This document shows positions 8,273-17,601 of a stretch of DNA of 64,000 nucleotides, piece by piece. Numbering within the stretch: position 1 is the stretch's first letter; each line of letters begins with the position of its first letter. The notes below the pieces were generated by a model. That model worked only from the letters and a program-made list of their open reading frames with translations, was not told the origin of the DNA and ran no database searches. The DNA is from Bacteroidota bacterium (GTDB lineage: Bacteria; Bacteroidota; Bacteroidia; B-17B0; Aurantibacillaceae): contig JAUXTT010000017.1 in NCBI GenBank assembly GCA_030684395.1, forward strand, positions 1 to 64,000. The letters are read 5' to 3'. A program made the translations under genes and the position numbers.

Positions 8273-11200
8273 TTATTCTTTGATTAATACTTTCGAATAA
8301 TTGTACCCTTGAGTATTGATCCTTAAAATATAGGTTCCGGGAGTAATTGCCTTCCCTTTTAAATCGAGTTTAATCAATTCTTCAGTCCGGTAATTTTTCA
8401 CTTCATCACTATATACCAATCGACCCAAAACATCTGTAAGCCTGATTTCTATTTTTCCATTTACAGATAAATTCTTTGCGTAAATATTCACCTGCTCAGT
8501 AAAAGGATTAGGGTAAACTGCAATTCCTGAAAGATCATACAGGTCATTTAAACCTATAGAGGAAGAGGTTGTATCCACTAATTGACCATTACTTGAGTAT
8601 ACCTGCGAAAACAGCCCTGCACCATTTTCAGCTTTTACCGAGAAATAATACATTTGACCCTGAACCAAACTTAAACCTGTTTTGGTAACAGTAGTAGCTC
8701 CCATATTTGCGGTCCAGTTCACAACATCAGAATCGCCGGATGTTGTTCCAATAGCATACCAATAGTTCAAAACAGCAGAGCTACTGTCGAATGAATTATC
8801 CCAATTTGCCGTTAAACGATCAATGGAATCGGTAACCAAAATATCATTCGCAATTCCATCTCTCACCGAGTCAATCGACATTGGGGCTGTCCAGTCGATA
8901 TTTAAATTTTGATAATAGATAGCAGAAAGATTATCAGCACTATCCTGGCAAATAGATTTGATTTTTGCAGCCGGTGTTTGAGGGTCAAAATTTTGATACC
9001 TGATATCATTTGTGGCTGAAGGCCCTACATTTACAGTAACAGAGCCTGCTCTTGACCGGTAAATTTTCAACTCATTAACAGCAAAATCAGCATTTCCGCT
9101 TCTAAAAGAAATATGCGTTCCATTTGCATAAGGGCTTCCATCTGTATACGTTCCAACCAATCCGTTATTCTGGTAAACCCATATTTTACCACTGATACGG
9201 TCATAAACAATTTTGTAATCGTACCATTGCCCGGCGTCTGCATTCATGGGAAATGAGGCAACAGGTGAACCAAAAACATTATTCACGACCTTATAAATCT
9301 GCAACAAAGTATCATCCGTTCTAAACCATGCAAAGTAACCGTCTCCCCTATTTAAGGAATCAGGTTGCGAACAAGCGAAGTGAAATCCTGCTCTACGGTT
9401 GGTTCCTAAACCATCAATCTTAGCATAAAAATGATACAAATAACGGTTTGATAAATTTTGTTTCAATTTCGCATAAATATTAGTATTACCGGAAGCTTCA
9501 TCTGTTTGCTCCAAGGCCTGACTGTTAATTGTCCAGGTTCCTGTTTTTTGAGTCCAGTCAGGGTGAATAGCAACATCAAAATTATCTGAGAAAAACCCTC
9601 TTTCATCATTGGCTCTCCACTCAGCTCCATCATAGTCGATTACCTGATAAAAACCTTTCTGCACACCACTACCCCCTGCATTATCATTATCCTGAATGGT
9701 TGCTGTAAAAGATTGCGTTTGCCAATTACCATTCGCAAAAACCTGAGTAGATGGAGGTGTAACATCTCCCGGCTGCGGATTCACAATAGTAGTTGTATAC
9801 GTCGCAGTCCAACCAATACCCGTTGTTGCACAATCACTTCTGAAATCAAGTAACAAGCTTCCCCCACTTGAAGTTATAACTCCCGGGCTTGCTGTACCGG
9901 TGTATCTCCCAATTAGTGTAGAGGATGTTGTTGCCCCGTCGTAGATATAAAGATAGTCCCAATTTGTTTCCAAATTAAATTGCGAAAAATTCAGCGTTAT
10001 GTTTGTTGCTCCGGCCGGCTGAATAAGAATCACGCTTCTTTCATCATCCGTATAATTTCCTGAAGCACCACCCGAATCGTATATAGTTCCGGTAGCCGCA
10101 GTAACAGTAGTAATTGCCGGCGCATTATTAATCAGATTATAAAATTTATACCAATCCCAATACTGCCCCGGATCACTATGAGTTTGCCCCGAATAATGCT
10201 GATGACCTTTTATTCTTACACATCCACCCAAAGTACAAATACCATTGCACGATGGCCCGTTATAACATCTCAATGGGTTTATTCCGTAGCCGCTATTACA
10301 AATATCCCTGCATAAATTAGCCGAGGCAGTATACATTGCATTTGTGTACCAGGCAGGGCTGCTAACGTAACCCTCATGCTCCAATCCTATAGTATACGGG
10401 TTTTCTGAACCAACATGCCAGGCTTTATTGGTTTCCAAAACCATTTGAGTTATCTGACCATCACTTGAACGTAATACATAGTGCGCTGAAACGGAAGCAT
10501 TACAGTTTTTAAACCAGGAAATACAACCTGCATAAGTGCCTTCTACATCATGAATGGTTATAGCCGAAATAGCAGTTCCACCTCTGCTGCTGTAATTACA
10601 AGAAGCTGCTGCGTCCCAAATAGCAGGTGCATAATCTGCAGACTGCACAGTATTAAATGAATTTGTTTTGAAACTTGAGCTTCCTTCTCCCTCTATATTG
10701 TTTGGGCTCATTGTTACTCTTTGAGAGCTAAGAACCTTATAATTTTCAAAGCCAAAAATGATTTCCAGTTTTAATTTATGATCAGGAAAATTGTAATACT
10801 CCTGATACGAACTTTGGTTTAAAAACCAAAACACCTGATACAAATAACTGTTTAATGCAAAATTCCGGGCCAGGTCTTCATCGTTAGGTAATTCGCTTAA
10901 TGCGATTAAAACCTGCACCTGATCTTTAGGTTCAGAACCTATAACCATTTGCAGTTGAAGTGCTGAATATGCTTTCGCATAAGCAAGAATATTTTTTTCG
11001 GGGTTGCCTTTAATTTCTTCTACGGTGAACCCGGAAAGTTTGCTAATAGTAACAAGGTTGTTTCTAAAATAATTCTTTCCATCTTCAATTAGTCCCATTA
11101 CTCCGTAGGCTTGAGGGAGCCCCGTACAACTGCCTTCCGGAGCAGGTTGTATATTTGTAAACCTGCTTTGAGAAAACGCCACCGCCTCCAGTATTCCTTT

Positions 11201-11323
11201 TGGGACAGACGGATAAAGAGAATATGCAGTTTCAAAATTCTTCTGGTAATTATTTGGTACATAATCAGCTGCCTTATTCAGCAATGATAAAAACAAAAAT
11301 GCTAGTAGTACTAATTTCTTCAT
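8273..11323 (-). CDS. T9SS-exported N-acetylmuramoyl-L-alanine amidase with CUB domain and lytic-transglycosylase-like N-terminus
   Basis: A 1016-residue secreted peptidoglycan hydrolase. After a signal peptide (about 1-19), residues 30-200 resemble a lysozyme/SLT fold (GILEAVAF-SQSRF, AYGVMGL, NILAYAKAYSAL), with Gln52 where active SLT enzymes have the catalytic Glu. Residues about 250-395 form an Amidase_2 domain with probable zinc ligands His258 (TIHDVEG), His374 (KGHQHY) and Asp384 (SDPGQYWDW) and catalytic-type Glu315 (IGLEHEG). Residues about 410-512 form a CUB domain (YDSGG, WDYLYIYDG). LamG-like and fibronectin-like segments follow, and the last 85 residues are a T9SS type A sorting domain (VYPNPF, DVLGRLV, GTYILRI). 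It is monocistronic. A likely role is degradation of foreign or own wall material outside the cell. Confidence 0.88.
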   Translation of the reverse strand: MKKLVLLAFLFLSLLNKAADYVPNNYQKNFETAYSLYPSVPKGILEAVAFSQSRFTNIQPAPEGSCTGLPQAYGVMGLIEDGKNYFRNNLVTISKLSGFTVEEIKGNPEKNILAYAKAYSALQLQMVIGSEPKDQVQVLIALSELPNDEDLARNFALNSYLYQVFWFLNQSSYQEYYNFPDHKLKLEIIFGFENYKVLSSQRVTMSPNNIEGEGSSSFKTNSFNTVQSADYAPAIWDAAASCNYSSRGGTAISAITIHDVEGTYAGCISWFKNCNASVSAHYVLRSSDGQITQMVLETNKAWHVGSENPYTIGLEHEGYVSSPAWYTNAMYTASANLCRDICNSGYGINPLRCYNGPSCNGICTLGGCVRIKGHQHYSGQTHSDPGQYWDWYKFYNLINNAPAITTVTAATGTIYDSGGASGNYTDDERSVILIQPAGATNITLNFSQFNLETNWDYLYIYDGATTSSTLIGRYTGTASPGVITSSGGSLLLDFRSDCATTGIGWTATYTTTIVNPQPGDVTPPSTQVFANGNWQTQSFTATIQDNDNAGGSGVQKGFYQVIDYDGAEWRANDERGFFSDNFDVAIHPDWTQKTGTWTINSQALEQTDEASGNTNIYAKLKQNLSNRYLYHFYAKIDGLGTNRRAGFHFACSQPDSLNRGDGYFAWFRTDDTLLQIYKVVNNVFGSPVASFPMNADAGQWYDYKIVYDRISGKIWVYQNNGLVGTYTDGSPYANGTHISFRSGNADFAVNELKIYRSRAGSVTVNVGPSATNDIRYQNFDPQTPAAKIKSICQDSADNLSAIYYQNLNIDWTAPMSIDSVRDGIANDILVTDSIDRLTANWDNSFDSSSAVLNYWYAIGTTSGDSDVVNWTANMGATTVTKTGLSLVQGQMYYFSVKAENGAGLFSQVYSSNGQLVDTTSSSIGLNDLYDLSGIAVYPNPFTEQVNIYAKNLSVNGKIEIRLTDVLGRLVYSDEVKNYRTEELIKLDLKGKAITPGTYILRINTQGYNYSKVLIKE

Positions 11324-11407
11324 TTGGTTTAAAAATTAACAGGCTAATTTATAAAATTAATTGCAGAAAAAACTCAATTATTTACTAACTCGTTTTAGCC
11401 GCTTTAC

Positions 11408-12241
11408 TTATTCTGCACTACTTTCGAATGATCTGTAATGCGGCGGCAATTGCAGATTTACCAGTTGATTTGATTTAAATATTCCAAATACCGAACTCCC
11501 GCTTCCGCTTAAAGATGAATAAATTGCTTCATGGTTATATAATAACTGTTTCAGCTCTTTTATCTCGGGGAAATGATGAAAAATCGAATCTTCAAAGTCA
11601 TTAGTAAGTTTTTCTCTCCAACTAAGCGGGCCTTTCAAAACAATGTCTTTCAATTCGTAACGCGGTTTTTTTGGGATAACCCTTGAATATGCAAGCTGTG
11701 TATTACTATGAATATTAGGATATACAACAACAATTTTATAATCCTTTAATGAAACATCTATAGAAGAAAACTCATCTCCTTTTCCCTTAGCATAAACAGG
11801 TTTGTTTTCCACAAAAAAAGCGCAATCGCTGCCCAATTTTGCAGCTTCAAGCTTAAGGTTCGAATCAGAAATTTTAAGTTCAAATTGTTGGTTTAGCAAC
11901 TTCATAAAAAAAGCGGCATCAGATGAGCCTCCGCCAAGCCCTGCTCCCATTGGAATTACCTTATGCAAATAAACTTTAATTGGCGGGATTTCATTCCTTA
12001 ATCTTAATAAATTAAATGCCTTAACTATTAAGTTGTCCTGCGAGTTCCCATCTACTATTAAACCTGATAGACTCAAATCGCAAGACAAATCTCCCGTACG
12101 ATATTTTTTATTCTCAATTACTTCTACTGAATCGCACCAATCTATTGGATAAAACACAGTTTCTATGTTATGAAAACCGTCTTGTCGTTTTTCAATAATA
12201 TTGAGTCCGAGATTTATCTTTGCATTTGGGAAATTAACCAT
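11408..12241 (-). CDS. ispE: 4-diphosphocytidyl-2-C-methyl-D-erythritol kinase
   Basis: A cytoplasmic GHMP kinase of the MEP isoprenoid pathway. It phosphorylates CDP-methylerythritol at the 2-hydroxyl using ATP. The 277 residues begin with FPNAKINLGLNI, whose Lys (residue 8) is the conserved family lysine. The glycine-rich ATP loop PMGAGLGGGSSDAAFF follows at about 91-106, and the C-terminal motif SLSGSGSSVFGIF closes the active site. Length and motifs are complete. The neighbour upstream (SPOR protein, 21 bp away, same strand) is functionally unrelated, so the pair probably shares only a transcript. Confidence 0.96.
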   Translation of the reverse strand: MVNFPNAKINLGLNIIEKRQDGFHNIETVFYPIDWCDSVEVIENKKYRTGDLSCDLSLSGLIVDGNSQDNLIVKAFNLLRLRNEIPPIKVYLHKVIPMGAGLGGGSSDAAFFMKLLNQQFELKISDSNLKLEAAKLGSDCAFFVENKPVYAKGKGDEFSSIDVSLKDYKIVVVYPNIHSNTQLAYSRVIPKKPRYELKDIVLKGPLSWREKLTNDFEDSIFHHFPEIKELKQLLYNHEAIYSSLSGSGSSVFGIFKSNQLVNLQLPPHYRSFESSAE

Positions 12242-12262
12242 TAGTACCTGCTTGAATTTCCA

Positions 12263-12643
12263 CTAAAATTTATTAGCTTTAATTTTGTCCTTTACAATAA
12301 AGGCGTTAGGAAAATCAGGTTGAATAGTCTTAAAAAAACCATAAGCTTCCGGTTTATTTTTAAAATTACCAACAACAATAACAAAATTCGGTTGCTGATA
12401 TTCGTCATAAGCTCCATACTCAGAATACTTTGCCAAAAATTTGGATTTTATCTCCATGGCTTTTGCTCTGTCGGAGCCGAAATGGATTTTTATTCTGTAG
12501 CCATCCTGCTCTCCTTCTGTTCTCTTATGAAAATCCACTTTTTTTTCCTGTAATGCTTTTAATTTTGCTTCATCTTGTGCTGGAGTTTGTGTGTATCCGA
12601 CAATAGAAAACATCAAAAAGAGTATGCTTAAAACCAATTTCAT
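12263..12643 (-). CDS. Small secreted SPOR-domain protein
   Basis: A 126-residue protein with a signal peptide (MKLVLSILFLMFSIVGYTQ), a short charged linker and one SPOR domain (about 45-120: GYRIKIHFGSDRAKAMEIKSKF, then PNFVIVVGNFKNKPEAYGFF). SPOR domains bind denuded glycan strands of peptidoglycan, usually at division sites. With nothing but the SPOR domain it may be a periplasmic adaptor. It is the first gene of a likely two-gene transcript with ispE. The start is set by the signal peptide. Confidence 0.8.
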   Translation of the reverse strand: MKLVLSILFLMFSIVGYTQTPAQDEAKLKALQEKKVDFHKRTEGEQDGYRIKIHFGSDRAKAMEIKSKFLAKYSEYGAYDEYQQPNFVIVVGNFKNKPEAYGFFKTIQPDFPNAFIVKDKIKANKF

Positions 12644-12706
12644 GTTGCCAAAAATACAATAAATAGACCAAATATTTATAGCACCTTTTTATTTGGTCTT
12701 TTTTCT

Positions 12707-12714
12707 TATATTTG
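12707..12714 (+). promoter_or_regulatory. Candidate -7 box for the wza-wzc operon
   Basis: TATATTTG matches TAnnTTTG exactly and lies 16 bases before the ATG of the Wza-like gene. No well-spaced TTTG -33 box is seen upstream, so strength is uncertain. Confidence 0.5.
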
Positions 12715-12730
12715 AAGGTTATTACGCTAT

Positions 12731-13486
12731 ATGAATTTATTTAAAAATCTCTTACTGCTAGGCTTATTGGCTGTTTGCTTTAGTTCTTGTAAAATCTTAC
12801 GGCCGAGTTTTATGCTTAAAACTCCTAAATCATTTCAATACGATAAGATTACCGACACTTTAGCTAAGGAAAATTATAGAATTGCCTCTACGGATGCAAT
12901 TCAATTTAAAGTTTTTGCCAATGATGGTTTTAAGCTGGTAGATATGTCAAATGCAGGAAATAATAATAATTCAGGAGCTGTTATTGAAGAAACTGTTGAC
13001 AAAGAAGGTATGCTTAAACTCCCTTTGCTGGGCAAGGTAAAAGTAGTTGGTTTAACTATAAGAGAAGCTCAAGCCATGCTTGAAAAGGAGTTTGAAGTTT
13101 TTTATGTAAAACCATTTGTTCAGATGAAAGTGGTAAACAAACGTGTAATTGTTTTTCCGGGAAGTGCTGGTGCGGCAAGAGTTGTACCTATAGCAAATAA
13201 CAATACAACTGTTTTTGAGGCTCTTGCTTTGGCAGGGGGAATAACAGAAGAAGGAAAGGCTTACCGGATTAAATTAATCAGACGAACGGAGAATAAGCCG
13301 GAAGTTTTTTTAATTGACCTCTCAAAAATTGAAGGAATTGCTGCCGGAAATATTACCGTTTTGGCAAATGATATTATATATGTTGAAACCAGACCAAAAC
13401 TTGCTCAAAAGGCACTTCAAGAACTTACCCCTTATTTATCCTTGCTAACCTCATCGCTTACCCTTTTCTATATTTTCACAAAATAA
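12731..13486 (+). CDS. Wza-like polysaccharide export lipoprotein (Poly_export/SLBB)
   Basis: A 251-residue lipoprotein with a lipobox ending at Cys19 (CFSSC). The polysaccharide export domain (about 50-140: DAIQFKVFANDGFKL, GMLKLPLLGKVKVVGLTIREAQAMLE) is followed by an SLBB domain (about 145-215: VFPGSAGAARVVPI, TVFEALALAGGI). The C-terminal 20 residues are hydrophobic (YLSLLTSSLTLFYIF) and may form the membrane-spanning helix of the octameric Wza channel. It is shorter than enterobacterial Wza (about 380 residues), having one SLBB rather than two, which is common in Bacteroidota. It is followed 7 bp later by the Wzc gene. Confidence 0.88.
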   Translation: MNLFKNLLLLGLLAVCFSSCKILRPSFMLKTPKSFQYDKITDTLAKENYRIASTDAIQFKVFANDGFKLVDMSNAGNNNNSGAVIEETVDKEGMLKLPLLGKVKVVGLTIREAQAMLEKEFEVFYVKPFVQMKVVNKRVIVFPGSAGAARVVPIANNNTTVFEALALAGGITEEGKAYRIKLIRRTENKPEVFLIDLSKIEGIAAGNITVLANDIIYVETRPKLAQKALQELTPYLSLLTSSLTLFYIFTK

Positions 13487-13493
13487 ATTTTAG

Positions 13494-15965
13494 ATGTTAA
13501 ACGACGGAATTAGTCAGAAAAATGAAAATTTTGAGCGGTATCGTGATAGATTGACACGCTTCAGCAGTGAGTTTGAATTGGGTTTGTTCTTACTTATTGC
13601 CCGAAAATCAATTATCTGGATTGCACTATTCTTTTCATTTGCTATTATTGGTGTTTACATTTATCTTCGTTACACACAGCCAATGTATGAATCAAAGGCT
13701 GCAATACAATTAAACAGCTCAAATAAAGCGACACAATTTTTGCAAGTCGGCGAAATGTATGAAACCGGTGGTAAATTAGCTGAAGCAATTGAAGTATTAA
13801 AATCCCAGGTTTTCTTAAAACGTGTAGTTCAAAAACTTAACCTTACGGTTGGATATTTTAATGAGGGCACGTTTAAAAACTATGAATTATATAAATCATC
13901 TCCGTTCTTCATAGACATTAAAATAAAAAACGATGGTTATTACGGGCAAAAAATATACATTCAATTTGATCAAAGCGGAAATAAAGGGAAACTCATTATT
14001 GGAGAAAAAAAGAAAAAAGAATTTCCTTTTAAAATAGATACCTGGGTGCGAAACAGTGATTTCGAGTTCAGCATTCTTTTAAACCCTGATATGAATAAGG
14101 AAACTGCAATCAGTAGTATTAAAAATTTAGAAAAACCTTATTTTATATGTTACACTGATGAAGGTATCCAGGACTATATACAATCTAAGCTGGAAGTAAA
14201 AATAATCAACGAACAGTCAAAATCCATTTCTATTGGATTTAAAGACCCTGTGCCTGCAAAAGCATCTGACATTACCAATATTGTTGTTGAAGAGTATAAG
14301 ATCTACGGGGTAGAAAAAGAGAGTGAAGGGTCTAAAAATATCCTGTCTTTTATTGATGATCAATTAAATAATGTTTTTTTCGACCTCAAAAGCTCAGAAA
14401 CTCAATTAGAAGAATTTAGAAAAACAAACAATTATGCAGGAGACAATGATTTTAAGAAATCTTCTACTCTAACCCGGTACTCCTCTGTTGAAGATCAATT
14501 ATTAAAAATTGAACTCGATGAGAAAATCCTGACCGAATTACAAAAAGATTTGAAGAATAACAAAAGCATTGACAGCTACCAACTTATTTCATTAATTGCA
14601 GGTACCGAAGATGAGAATTTTATAAGGAGTATCACAAATGAATTACAAAAATTATTGGTTGAAAAGGAAAATCTATTGTACATGGTTACTCCTAACAGTG
14701 ATGCTATTAAACAACTTAATTTTCAGATTGAAACTCAAAAGAAATTATTAATTGAAAGTATTTCTTCCTACCGGAACAAAATAAAGTCTAAATATATAAA
14801 CCTAAAACAAAAATCTGATTTATTGGCTTCAGAATTTGCTCCAAAACCGGATATGGATCTTGAATATTCAAGGTTAATGCGGTTGTTCTCTATAAATGAA
14901 AAATATTATACGCTCCTGCTTGAGAAAAAAACCGAGTTTTCCATTTCAAATGCGGGTTATGTTTCGCAAACAAGTATTCTTCAAAAGGCCACAACAGCCA
15001 GTTCACCTTATTCTCCCAGTAAAAAAACTGCATTGCTGGTTGGGGTACTGAGTGCATTTCTTATCAGTATCATGTTAATTGTTGTGAGGTATCTTATGCA
15101 CGACCAGATTGTTTCCCTGAACGAAATCACAAAACATACACATGCAGGAGTTAGCATCCTGGGTATTATACCTAGCTATGATAAAAACATTCCTATTTCT
15201 CAATTGGTAGTAGATAAAAATCCAAAGTCAATAATGGCGGAATCTTTTCGTACAATCAGGACTAATTTACAATTTATCTCAAACGACCCGGGCTCAAAGT
15301 TAATTGCACTTACCTCAACTGTATCAGGTGAAGGAAAAACATTTGTAGCCCTTAATTTAGCGGGTATAATTGCCTTCTCCGGAAAAAAAGTTGTGATAAT
15401 TGATTTGGATATGCGTAAACCAAAAATTCATAAAGGATTTGGTGTAAGCAATGAAAAAGGAATGAGTACCATACTAATCAATAACCACACAATTACTGAA
15501 AGCATTAATAAGAGTACATTATCAAATCTGGATTTCATTACTGCAGGGCCAATTCCGCCAAACCCTTCCGAGCTTATTATCAGTAAAAGAATGGATGAGG
15601 TGCTACAGGAACTAAAGCAAATTTATGACATTGTAATCATCGATAATCCACCAATTGGATTGGTAACAGATTCGTTACCAATAATACAAAAAGCTGATTA
15701 CCCTATTTATGTTTTCAGGTCCGATTATTCCAAAAAGAATTTTATTCAAATATTGGATAGATTACAAAACGAAAATAATATTTCAAAAATTTCAGTTGTT
15801 TTGAATGGTGTGGATATTAACCGGAAAAGTTATGGTTATAATTATGGATACGGGTACGGATATGGGTATGGATATGGCTCGAAATATGGCTATTATGAGG
15901 AAAAAGAGAGTACCGGAAAAAAGAAAAGGAAAAACTGGTTAAAATCTAAAATCAAAGTTAGTTAA
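13494..15965 (+). CDS. Wzc-like polysaccharide co-polymerase with BY-kinase domain
   Basis: An 823-residue inner-membrane tyrosine autokinase that regulates polysaccharide polymerisation and export with the Wza channel. The first membrane helix (about 39-60) is followed by a long periplasmic Wzz/GNVR region with coiled coils, and the second helix lies at about 505-530. The cytoplasmic BY-kinase carries Walker A SGEGKT (about 610), Walker A' VVIIDLDMRKP (about 633) and Walker B VIIDNPP (about 713). A C-terminal cluster of eleven tyrosines in alternating Gly-Tyr dipeptides (15831-15896) is the autophosphorylation tail. The tail is encoded by a near-hexanucleotide repeat that could gain or lose tyrosines without frameshift. 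The stop overlaps the rfbC start (TAATG). Confidence 0.93.
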   Translation: MLNDGISQKNENFERYRDRLTRFSSEFELGLFLLIARKSIIWIALFFSFAIIGVYIYLRYTQPMYESKAAIQLNSSNKATQFLQVGEMYETGGKLAEAIEVLKSQVFLKRVVQKLNLTVGYFNEGTFKNYELYKSSPFFIDIKIKNDGYYGQKIYIQFDQSGNKGKLIIGEKKKKEFPFKIDTWVRNSDFEFSILLNPDMNKETAISSIKNLEKPYFICYTDEGIQDYIQSKLEVKIINEQSKSISIGFKDPVPAKASDITNIVVEEYKIYGVEKESEGSKNILSFIDDQLNNVFFDLKSSETQLEEFRKTNNYAGDNDFKKSSTLTRYSSVEDQLLKIELDEKILTELQKDLKNNKSIDSYQLISLIAGTEDENFIRSITNELQKLLVEKENLLYMVTPNSDAIKQLNFQIETQKKLLIESISSYRNKIKSKYINLKQKSDLLASEFAPKPDMDLEYSRLMRLFSINEKYYTLLLEKKTEFSISNAGYVSQTSILQKATTASSPYSPSKKTALLVGVLSAFLISIMLIVVRYLMHDQIVSLNEITKHTHAGVSILGIIPSYDKNIPISQLVVDKNPKSIMAESFRTIRTNLQFISNDPGSKLIALTSTVSGEGKTFVALNLAGIIAFSGKKVVIIDLDMRKPKIHKGFGVSNEKGMSTILINNHTITESINKSTLSNLDFITAGPIPPNPSELIISKRMDEVLQELKQIYDIVIIDNPPIGLVTDSLPIIQKADYPIYVFRSDYSKKNFIQILDRLQNENNISKISVVLNGVDINRKSYGYNYGYGYGYGYGYGSKYGYYEEKESTGKKKRKNWLKSKIKVS

Positions 15966-16507
15966 TGGAATTTATTTCAACCCCGATAAAGGATCTTTAT
16001 ATTATTCAACCTAAAGTTTTTGAAGACTCAAGAGGGCATTTTTTTGAAAATTATACCGAAAAATCCTTTTTGGAAAAAAACATCCACGCTAAATTCATAC
16101 AGGACAATCAATCTCTTTCACAAAAGGGAGTTTTGAGAGGTTTGCACTTTCAAAACCCTCCACATTCGCAAGGAAAACTTGTACGGGTTATTAAGGGTGC
16201 AGTATTAGATGTTGCTCTTGATATCCGGAAAAATTCTCCTACCTATGGCAAGCATTTTACTATTGAGCTAAACGAGCACAACAAAACAATGTTATGGGTA
16301 CCCGAAGGGTTTGCTCACGGGTTCTCTACTTTAGAAGATAATACGATCTTTTTATATAAATGCACCAATTATTATAATAAAGAATCGGAAGGTTGCATTT
16401 TGTGGAATGACCCTTCTCTTAACATTAACTGGAAACTTTCGAACCCAATTTTATCGGATAAAGATAAAATTGGCCTGCCTTTCCCCGAATTTAAAAGTAA
16501 TTTCTGA
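15965..16507 (+). CDS. rfbC: dTDP-4-dehydrorhamnose 3,5-epimerase
   Basis: A cupin-fold epimerase of dTDP-L-rhamnose synthesis, 180 residues, full length. Conserved active-site residues are visible: Arg59 and catalytic His61 (LRGLHFQNPPHSQGKLVRV), Lys71 and Tyr131 (LYKCT), together with the WVPEGFAHGF motif. Its ATG overlaps the wzc stop codon by one base, so translation is coupled. The other dTDP-rhamnose genes (rfbA, rfbB, rfbD) are not in the window. Either they lie elsewhere or this enzyme serves another dTDP-sugar. Confidence 0.93.
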   Translation: MEFISTPIKDLYIIQPKVFEDSRGHFFENYTEKSFLEKNIHAKFIQDNQSLSQKGVLRGLHFQNPPHSQGKLVRVIKGAVLDVALDIRKNSPTYGKHFTIELNEHNKTMLWVPEGFAHGFSTLEDNTIFLYKCTNYYNKESEGCILWNDPSLNINWKLSNPILSDKDKIGLPFPEFKSNF

Positions 16508-16509
16508 CA

Positions 16510-17601
16510 GTGACATTGACGAATAATATACCGTTGCTGTTCTTACTGATTTTTTCAGGGGCGATGTTTTTTTCTGCACTCATAAATAACATTCTGCTTA
16601 ATTTTTCAAAAAATTTAGGAACAAGAAAAAGTGATGGGGTTCAAATAAGATGGAATCCCACTTCTAAACCGGCATTAGGAGGTATTTCGTTTTATGTGGT
16701 TTTTCTTATTTCTTTTATTTGTCTTCAGTTTATTTTAGGAAAAACAACCGAATACTTATCCGACAAAAAAACCTTTGGTATTTTATCATCCATCAGCATA
16801 GCTTTTATTATGGGTTTAGCTGATGATGCATATGACACCAAGCCCCTGTTAAAATTTTTAACCCAGTTTTTTTGCGCACTGATTTTATTAATAACCGGAA
16901 CTAAAATAGAATGTTTTGATAGTGAATTTCTTAACTACACACTAACAATTTTATGGGTTGTTGGGATGATGAATTCAATAAACATGTTAGATAACATGGA
17001 TGCTATTACAACCGTGGTATCCATTGCGGCAGTCGGTTTCATTATTATTTTAACGGTACTGCAGTCTCAGGCGCACTCTCCGCTACCAATATTATCCGTT
17101 TCTATGCTGGGGTCACTGGTAGGTTTTTTAATTTACAATTGGCACCCCTCAAAAATGTTTATGGGTGATACCGGAAGCCAGTTTTTAGGAATTTTTTTAG
17201 CAGTTATTGGCATTGAATACTGCTGGAATATCAAACCATTTTTAACCGATCAGTTCCCCATTTCTTATGGGACAAAAAGTATTCTCGTTATTGCATCTAC
17301 ATTTATAATTCCTTTGAGCGATACAATAACTGTTGTGATTAATAGAACCAGTAAAGGCAGGTCTCCATTTGTTGGAGGGAAAGATCATACCACCCACAAC
17401 CTGTTTTTCAGAGGTTTAACCGAGAAAAAAATTGCGGTACTTTACTTCTTAATCAGTAGCCTTGGCTGTTTTCTATCCTATCAAATAATATCCGATCACT
17501 TATGGAGCATTTCTAAATTCTGCCTTTATTCCCTTTTTCCTGTTCTTATTTTTGGTACCCTTTTTACCCTTACCCGCATAAAAAACAAAAAGAGTGCTTA
17601 A
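16510..17601 (+). CDS. WecA/MraY-family undecaprenyl-phosphate sugar-1-phosphate transferase
   Basis: A 363-residue membrane enzyme with about ten helices that transfers a sugar-1-phosphate from a UDP-sugar to undecaprenyl phosphate, the first step of a lipid-linked repeat unit. Family motifs are LADDAYDTKPLLKF (Asp105, Asp106), NSINMLDNMDAI (Asp161, Asp164), FMGDTGSQFLG and the sugar-recognition loop GGKDHTTHNL. The loop is of the WecA/TagO kind rather than MraY, and the gene sits in a polysaccharide operon. The start is GTG, 2 bp after the rfbC stop; no ATG fits. This is the only enzyme in the two polysaccharide clusters that would handle a sugar-nucleotide donor for the lipid carrier. Confidence 0.9.
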   Translation: MTLTNNIPLLFLLIFSGAMFFSALINNILLNFSKNLGTRKSDGVQIRWNPTSKPALGGISFYVVFLISFICLQFILGKTTEYLSDKKTFGILSSISIAFIMGLADDAYDTKPLLKFLTQFFCALILLITGTKIECFDSEFLNYTLTILWVVGMMNSINMLDNMDAITTVVSIAAVGFIIILTVLQSQAHSPLPILSVSMLGSLVGFLIYNWHPSKMFMGDTGSQFLGIFLAVIGIEYCWNIKPFLTDQFPISYGTKSILVIASTFIIPLSDTITVVINRTSKGRSPFVGGKDHTTHNLFFRGLTEKKIAVLYFLISSLGCFLSYQIISDHLWSISKFCLYSLFPVLIFGTLFTLTRIKNKKSA

